From positions 1 to 18,091 of the forward strand of contig MU266734.1 of assembly GCA_021014945.1 (NCBI GenBank): DNA of 18,091 nt. Reading direction: 5' to 3'. Positions 10,400 through 18,091 of this stretch are shown one piece after another. Every line of letters starts with the position of its first letter. Position 1 is the stretch's first letter. The DNA comes from Leucogyrophana mollusca (taxonomy: Eukaryota; Basidiomycota; Agaricomycetes; Boletales). The position numbers and the translations under genes are program-made. The notes beneath the pieces are model-generated. The model was not told the DNA's origin, did no database searches, and saw nothing but the letters and a program-made list of their open reading frames with translations.

Positions 10400-10608
10400 A
10401 TTATTTTTCTTACCATTTTCTCTCCAGACTGCGACCCAGCTTTCTTATCTTCGAACTTCAGTTTCTTTGCCGAGTGACGGTGTCATTATAATGTCATTCA
10501 CCAAACAATCGCTGCCAAGTCATATGCTCATGCTGTGTGGAGACATGCAGGGTCGATTTACCAGACTCTGCAGACTCCACTTCTCGCCCATTGTTTTTGC
10601 ACTGAGCA

Positions 10609-12687
10609 ATGTCAGTCGAAGCCATTGATGCACGCGTCGAAGCCCCCTGCGATATAATCCGTCGTTCATCGTCAATCCGAAAATCATTGAAGGAGAAAGA
10701 AATCGACCACTGCCAACGTGAGGACACGTCACGGCTGAGAGCATTCTCCCAAAGTTGTGAGTGAACCAGCCCGGTGCATTTTGGGTGTCAATGGGAAACG
10801 ACAGGCCTCTATCTCTAGTTTATACACCCGAGCTCGCTGATCTACGCAAAGAGTACTGGACCATTGTACTGCGTGCGGTGGCTTTGACGTTGCTGCTCAT
10901 GTGGGCGTGCTTACCCGTGTAAGTCTGAGTCGCTGGAAAATCTGCCTTTTAAGAGCAATGCGTTATCTGTTTATTGCCCTTATGCAGATACTGGGGCGCT
11001 CTCGCCTACTCGGCGCGTATGACAAGCAATCTCACAGCGTGGTTCATCGACCGCGACAACTCGCGTCTCGGACACGCACTCTGGAGTGATATAAACAATA
11101 CCAGCAGCCCGGGCCCGCAATTAGGCTGGGTGTTTGTCGATGGTGATTCAGCCGGGAGCGACCAAGACATCATCGACGCCGTGATCGGTGAGCAAGTTTG
11201 GCTTGCCTTGGTGGGTGAGGAAACCCCTGCAGTATCACTGTTTCTCTTTGCGTACTGAAGGTCTGTCCCTCCCAGTAGAAGCAAACGCTACGCATAAACT
11301 GGCAACTGCGCGACAAAATGGCGACAGCTCATACGACCCGGCATCTGCAATAACCGTCTATTATTCGCAGGTGATGATATTGGCTATATATGCTTATGCT
11401 ATGGCTCACCCTTGAAATGAATCACACAAGGCCCGCCAAGAAATTGCTACCGGGAACTACGTTGTCCCGCTTTCAACCGCCCTCCTCGAAAAGACGACGT
11501 CCGCATGGGCCACCACCTCTGCGCAGCAATATCTAGCGCAAATCTATGCCCAGGGCGAGGTCAACGGCACCGCGCTAGAGCTTCTCGCCAGGGCGCCGCA
11601 GACCATCTCTCCCGCAGTCGGTTGGACTACCGTCAATCTACGCCCATTAAGAACGTCGGCATTGTGCGTGCTCACTTTGGGTCTTTGTTAATACAGTGCG
11701 CCGGTGGCGACCGCCGTCACGCTCGTCGGGCAGATCTTCTTGTGCATCTTCGCGTGAGTGCTGGTATCAGTGGTGCTGTGCCCGTATTGCCCCCATGCTC
11801 AATAATTCTCGCCCAGTTTCATCACGGTAGGTCCTGCCCGGCCCTTAAGCAATTCATTAACGCAAAGGCCACACAGGCGATGGCAAACGCAGCCGCCCGT
11901 CCACTCATCCAGCGCCACCTCCGCTTCTCGCACTACCTGATTCTGCGTTTCGCTGTGCCTCTGGTGGCCTACGTCCCCATGAGCTTGACATACACCCTTG
12001 TAAGCCTGGCATTCCACCTGCCTTTCGACACCAGGTACGCCACCGCCATTGGTCTCAGTTGCGTGACCTCTTAATGCACGCGCTCGATGGGTCAGGTATA
12101 ACACCGCTAGTGGTTTTATGCTGTTCTGGTTGTATGTCTATCTCGGCATGGCGGCGCTCGGTCTGGCACTCGAGTCAATGATAACGGTCCTCACGCCGAA
12201 GTTCGTGCCATTCTTCCTGTTCTCGCTGGTGTGTATACATAATTTTTAGCGTTCCATGTGTGAGAAGAGCAGTCCTGACGCAGAAGCACGGGTGGGCTGT
12301 GGCTACAGATCATCGCGAACGTTGCTAGCGCTGTCCTCCCCGACGAGCTGCAGCCAGCATTCTATTCTTTCAGCATAGCCTTTCCCGTCTGGTTTGTTCT
12401 TTCGATTTTGCTCCCAAGCCCACCCACCCCTTGCTTACCCTGCGCCCCAAACCCCCACAGGAACCTGTAAGTGCCCCCACACACGCATCCACATGTGCCA
12501 TCCTCACCTAACATCTCTTTCGCACTTCCCTTCCTCACGCACGCTTTTCCGAATTTGCAGCTCGCAAGGCGCACGATTGTGTTCGACCCGGCGGTGTGAG
12601 ATGATCGCTGCGCTGCAAGGGGAGGTGGGGAGCAAAATGGAGAAGCTGGAGAGAAAAGTGGGGGAGACGGAGGGCCCAGGGGCGTAG
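10609..12687 (+). CDS. Sng1-like multi-spanning membrane protein (DUF3533), 3' end doubtful
   Basis: Predicted exons are 10609-10756, 10819-10918, 10988-11187, 11276-11370, 11431-11654, 11697-11753, 11817-11826, 11877-12034, 12096-12228, 12309-12391, 12461-12466 and 12561-12687, giving 446 aa. The start at 10609 is preferred over the ATG at 10791, because splicing 10757-10818 creates AFSQSFYTPELADLRKEYW, a typical family entry to the first helix. Helix 1 is at about 64-84. A large non-membrane domain follows, with LGWVFVDGD and TTVNLRP. Hydrophobic segments recur at about 258-278, 298-328, 337-365 and 369-385. Sng1 of yeast is linked to nitrosoguanidine and other drug tolerance; substrate and mechanism are not shown here. 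Exon 7 is 10 nt and exon 11 is 6 nt. The intron at 11655-11696 is short (42 nt) with a weak donor. The expected RTI.F motif and final helix are missing or out of frame near 12575. The gene converges with the amylase, whose stop is 115 nt away. Confidence 0.75.
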
Positions 12688-12801
12688 GACTCTTACCAAG
12701 AGGACTAGGGGAGCCCACAGATGATGTTACATTGCAGATGCATAAGCATAAGATATTGTGAAGGTAGATACCACCGGTCCCGGACACGACTATACACTCC
12801 C

Positions 12802-15815
<3,014 letters not shown>

Positions 15816-16416
15816 GGCGACTGAAGGCGGGGTTGGCGGCTACTTCGCAGGCCCAGAGGAGAGGGCTTATATCCCGCCTGATCGCAGTATTCCAGGGTAC
15901 CGTATGGTGCGCCGAGTGTTCCATTTATAGGTATTTTCCATACAAACGCATATGATTCACGGCACGCACGGGAGGGTATCCAAGGAGAACCTGGACTTGC
16001 TGGCAAAGAAGACGTCCATGTAAGTGGGAATACAACAGAACGGGGAGAAATGGAAACAGCCGATTGCTGACCTTGTGGTCGGTGGATGTCACAGAAATAA
16101 GGCGACGAAGCTGGGAAGGACCGTGAATATCAGTCATGGGACAGATGACACTACTGGCAGAGGCCGTGACGTCGCTGACCATTGGCATGGATGCTCGGAT
16201 GTGTCCAGAGCGACTGATGCGGTGTGGGCGTAGCATCCTGTGGGATCCGAGTCAAAAACGGTGACAAATGTACCTCTCGAGGTTCAAGATGACGCTGCTG
16301 GCCAGACCTCAAGATCACCTCTACACGGACGTTTGATATGTGATCGGAAAGACCTCGGAGCTAGTCACCGGTCACCTTCAAGTCAAGTTCCACATGCATT
16401 CAAAATGAGAAGTAGC
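15816..16416. other. Amylase promoter region, no gene recognised
   Basis: The stretch separates the amylase start from the minus-strand tRNA-Glu. Frames here are short and resemble nothing known to me. It should hold the amylase promoter on the minus strand. Confidence 0.5.
15923..15929 (-). promoter_or_regulatory. Probable TATA box of the amylase gene
   Basis: On the minus strand the sequence reads TATAAAT, 108 bases before the amylase ATG. This is a common spacing for a highly expressed secreted fungal enzyme. A weaker ATATAAGC lies at 15866-15873, nearer the start. Confidence 0.45.
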
Positions 16417-16421
16417 AAAAA
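16417..16421 (-). terminator. RNA polymerase III terminator of tRNA-Glu (minus copy)
   Basis: On the minus strand five T residues lie two bases past the discriminator base of the tRNA, as expected for a Pol III stop. Confidence 0.75.
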
Positions 16422-16423
16422 CT

Positions 16424-16501
16424 TTCGGATACGGGGAATCGAACCCCGAGCTGCCGCGGACTCATGAGAGGCGGCAATGTTAGCCGTTACACCATATCCG
16501 A
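16424..16501 (-). tRNA. tRNA-Glu (anticodon CUC) with a 6-nt intron, inverted second copy
   Basis: Read on the minus strand, the gene matches the copy at 10317-10394 at every position except one base in the intron: TGAGTC (16459-16464) instead of TGAGTT. Acceptor, D, anticodon and T stems all pair, and the anticodon is CTC. The flanks of the two copies are unrelated by eye, so only the tRNA itself is shared. The two copies point toward each other across 6.0 kb. Confidence 0.95.
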
Positions 16502-16632
16502 TACATTACTACTCGTCCCAGGAGCTACCATGACCGGCAGCACCGCGCAGGGGTGTACTTAGGCATGTCATGGTACAGACAGTCCTGATGGCTTGGGGAA
16601 GGCCCCTGCAGTAGACCTGATGGTCGCAAGAG

Positions 16633-17371
16633 CTATCCTCGTCTAACTCCCCATCGCTGCCTTGCCGCATATTTCCTCCATTTTTGGATGTCCTCTCGTC
16701 CAAGCAGGAGCTCGACTGTGTGATAACTACGGGCAAGTTCGTCATTCGTGGCCATATGGTGCACAGCCGTATGGCATGGCCTGCATCCATGTCCCACCAG
16801 CAAAAGGAAGCGACCTTTGGTGAGCAGCTCATCCCGTACTGCCACTCGCAACTTCGACGTACCGACACAGCCAAGCAACAGAGTTTATGATAGACTCGGG
16901 GTGCATCTTTTTCTTCAGCACTTTTGCGTGAGTCGATCGCGGTATGAGGTGGTGGTATGTCAACGGCACCTCCCTCTCGCAAATTTCGCACTCTATCGTC
17001 CGCGTAGTCGACCATACGGGCGGCGGCGCACACGCTTGCTTTATGTAGTCCTCGACTATCTTGCGCATGAGCTGCTGACACGACTCCGAGTCCGATGCGA
17101 GCCCATACGCAGTGAGAGTTTCAGTGACAGAGTGTGGTGTAGTTTCGATGGAGATCGAGTCGATGTCGGGGACGCTAGAGCGCGTTTCATATGAAGCATC
17201 TCGGAGATGCTGAGAGAGCGCACCCCATGCTTCGAAGGCGAGATACGATGTGAAGTCGTCGAGATCAGCGTCATCGAAACCTGGCTGAGAGATTATGCGA
17301 CGAGCAAAGCAGTCTTTGAAGGTCAAGAAAGAGTTGGACTCGGGTTGTGCCTCATAGTGCGTCGAAGACAT
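16633..17371 (-). CDS. HNH-domain protein of fungal type
   Basis: Two exons, 17371-16863 and 16780-16633, give 218 aa. The intron of 82 nt has GTACGT and CAG ends, and splicing completes the motif WLCRPCHTAVH. The start is the first ATG of the frame; a TATA-like stretch lies about 40 bases upstream. The N-terminal part (1-125) is acidic and mostly helical by composition, with no known fold recognised. The C-terminal half has paired cysteines C128/C131 and C169/C172, YHHLIPR (H140/H141), N163 and H173/H177. This is the zinc-supported HNH pattern. The conserved tail ELARSYHTVELLLGREDIQKW follows. HNH domains are mostly metal-dependent nucleases, but the role of this small fungal family is not known to me. 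It is not part of an obvious mobile element. Confidence 0.85.
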
Positions 17372-17966
17372 GATACTCGGATGAAATTGGCTTGATAATG
17401 GTGGAATAAGATATAAGCGTACTACCACCAGTCTGAGGCACCGACAAGCGGGTCCTTACTCACCTTCGTGGACGAAGTGGTTCTTGATTGATATTCTACA
17501 TATACTATGCACGTTTGCAGGCCGCACCGTAATAAGCAAGTAAGGCCGAGTCACTGAATCGTGCGCAGCCGAGTTCTGACGCTTCGAGCCTTCGAGCTTC
17601 GAGGCTGCGAAAATCAGGCTGGAGTATCTTGTAATGGCAACGCTCCCATACAACGCAGTAAAATGTTGCGGCCATGGAATATGGATCCCTTGAAACATTC
17701 CAGTGGGACGGCGAGAATTCAACTCACTCGGCATATTCGGAGCTTTCACGTGACTTTACGGACCGCAACGAACCCAACCGCACCTCAGGCAGGGCATCTC
17801 GGAGGCAATATAGGGTCTAAGAGACGGGGTTTCTTTGTTATGGGAAATTGGTCTGTGAGACCACCTCCTTGCGATCCCTCGGTGCCTGATGCTAAAAATA
17901 GATTGATACCGAACTCTGTACCTCCCGGACCGGTCCACCGATCCTCCTCGGCTGCTCTGCAGCGCT
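17372..17966. other. No recognisable gene between HNH gene and minisatellite
   Basis: Frames here lack conserved motifs. The stretch contains the HNH promoter near 17372-17420 and a cluster of TTCGAG-type short repeats at about 17580-17606. It also has an E-box CACGTG near 17747. None of these supports a gene by itself. Confidence 0.4.
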
Positions 17967-18067
17967 CGTCGACCCTCCCCATGCGCCCGTCGACCCTCCC
18001 CATGCGCCCGTCGACCCTCCCCGTGCGCCCGTCGACCCTCCCCGTGCGCTCGTCGACCCTCCCCATA
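17967..18067 (+). repeat. 21-bp minisatellite (four full units and one partial)
   Basis: Units start at 17967, 17988, 18009, 18030 and 18051. Each begins CGTCGACCCTCCCC and ends with a variable ATGCGCC, GTGCGCC or GTGCGCT part. The last unit breaks off at about 18067, with a worn GGCGACCCTCTC further on. The array may continue beyond the window. The period is a multiple of three, so it stays open in several frames (STLPMRP on plus, GRVDGRM on minus), but no gene can be assigned. Confidence 0.95.
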
Positions 18068-18091
18068 TAATAGCTGGCGACCCTCTCGGCA

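Noticed and set aside
10791..10818. ATG at 10791 as the start of the Sng1-like gene
   Set aside because: Splicing 10757-10818 from the ATG at 10609 gives the family's usual FSQSF..PELA sequence before the first helix; the 10791 start falls within that intron.
17967..18067. CRISPR-like regular repeat
   Set aside because: The units are directly adjacent with no spacers, the array is a tandem minisatellite, and the DNA is eukaryotic.
17561..18070. Open frame of 169 codons running through the minisatellite
   Set aside because: It starts at a GTG, has no family resemblance, and is open at its end only because the 21-bp repeat contains no stop.

Overview
The window looks like nuclear DNA of a filamentous basidiomycete, probably an Agaricomycete. 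Its protein genes are cut by very many introns of about 45-90 nt with GT-AG ends. The proteins are fungal types: a Mam3/CNNM-like membrane protein, a cytosolic-type valyl-tRNA synthetase, an Sng1/DUF3533 membrane protein, a secreted alpha-amylase with a starch-binding domain, and a small fungal HNH protein. All exon models were built by hand from reading-frame continuity and remembered family motifs. No database was searched.

Layout. Positions 1-1615 hold no gene that I recognise. On the plus strand follow a CNNM/Mam3-like gene (1616-4947, 9 exons, 842 aa) and valyl-tRNA synthetase VAS1 (5380-9581, 20 exons, 1069 aa). VAS1 has an upstream in-frame ATG at 5293 that adds an arginine-rich mitochondrial-type presequence. 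A worn transposase tail (about 9813-10096) lies behind VAS1. Then comes a tRNA-Glu(CUC) gene on the plus strand (10317-10394). A second, nearly identical tRNA-Glu(CUC) lies on the minus strand at 16424-16501. Between the two tRNAs is a 6.0-kb segment with two convergent genes: an Sng1-like gene (plus, 10609-12687, damaged or truncated at its 3' end) and an alpha-amylase with CBM20 (minus, 12802-15815, 21 exons, 567 aa). Beyond the second tRNA is an HNH-domain gene (minus, 16633-17371, 2 exons, 218 aa). The window ends in a 21-bp minisatellite (from 17967).

The genes do not form one pathway. VAS1 and the tRNAs serve translation. The CNNM-like protein probably acts in metal homeostasis at the vacuole. 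The amylase degrades external starch. The Sng1-like protein belongs to a family linked to drug and stress tolerance. The main points of interest are the likely dual-targeting start and upstream ORF layout of VAS1, the inverted tRNA pair with 6-nt introns, several microexons of 6-22 nt, and the broken C-terminus of the Sng1-like gene. I did not find a convincing new multi-gene system.
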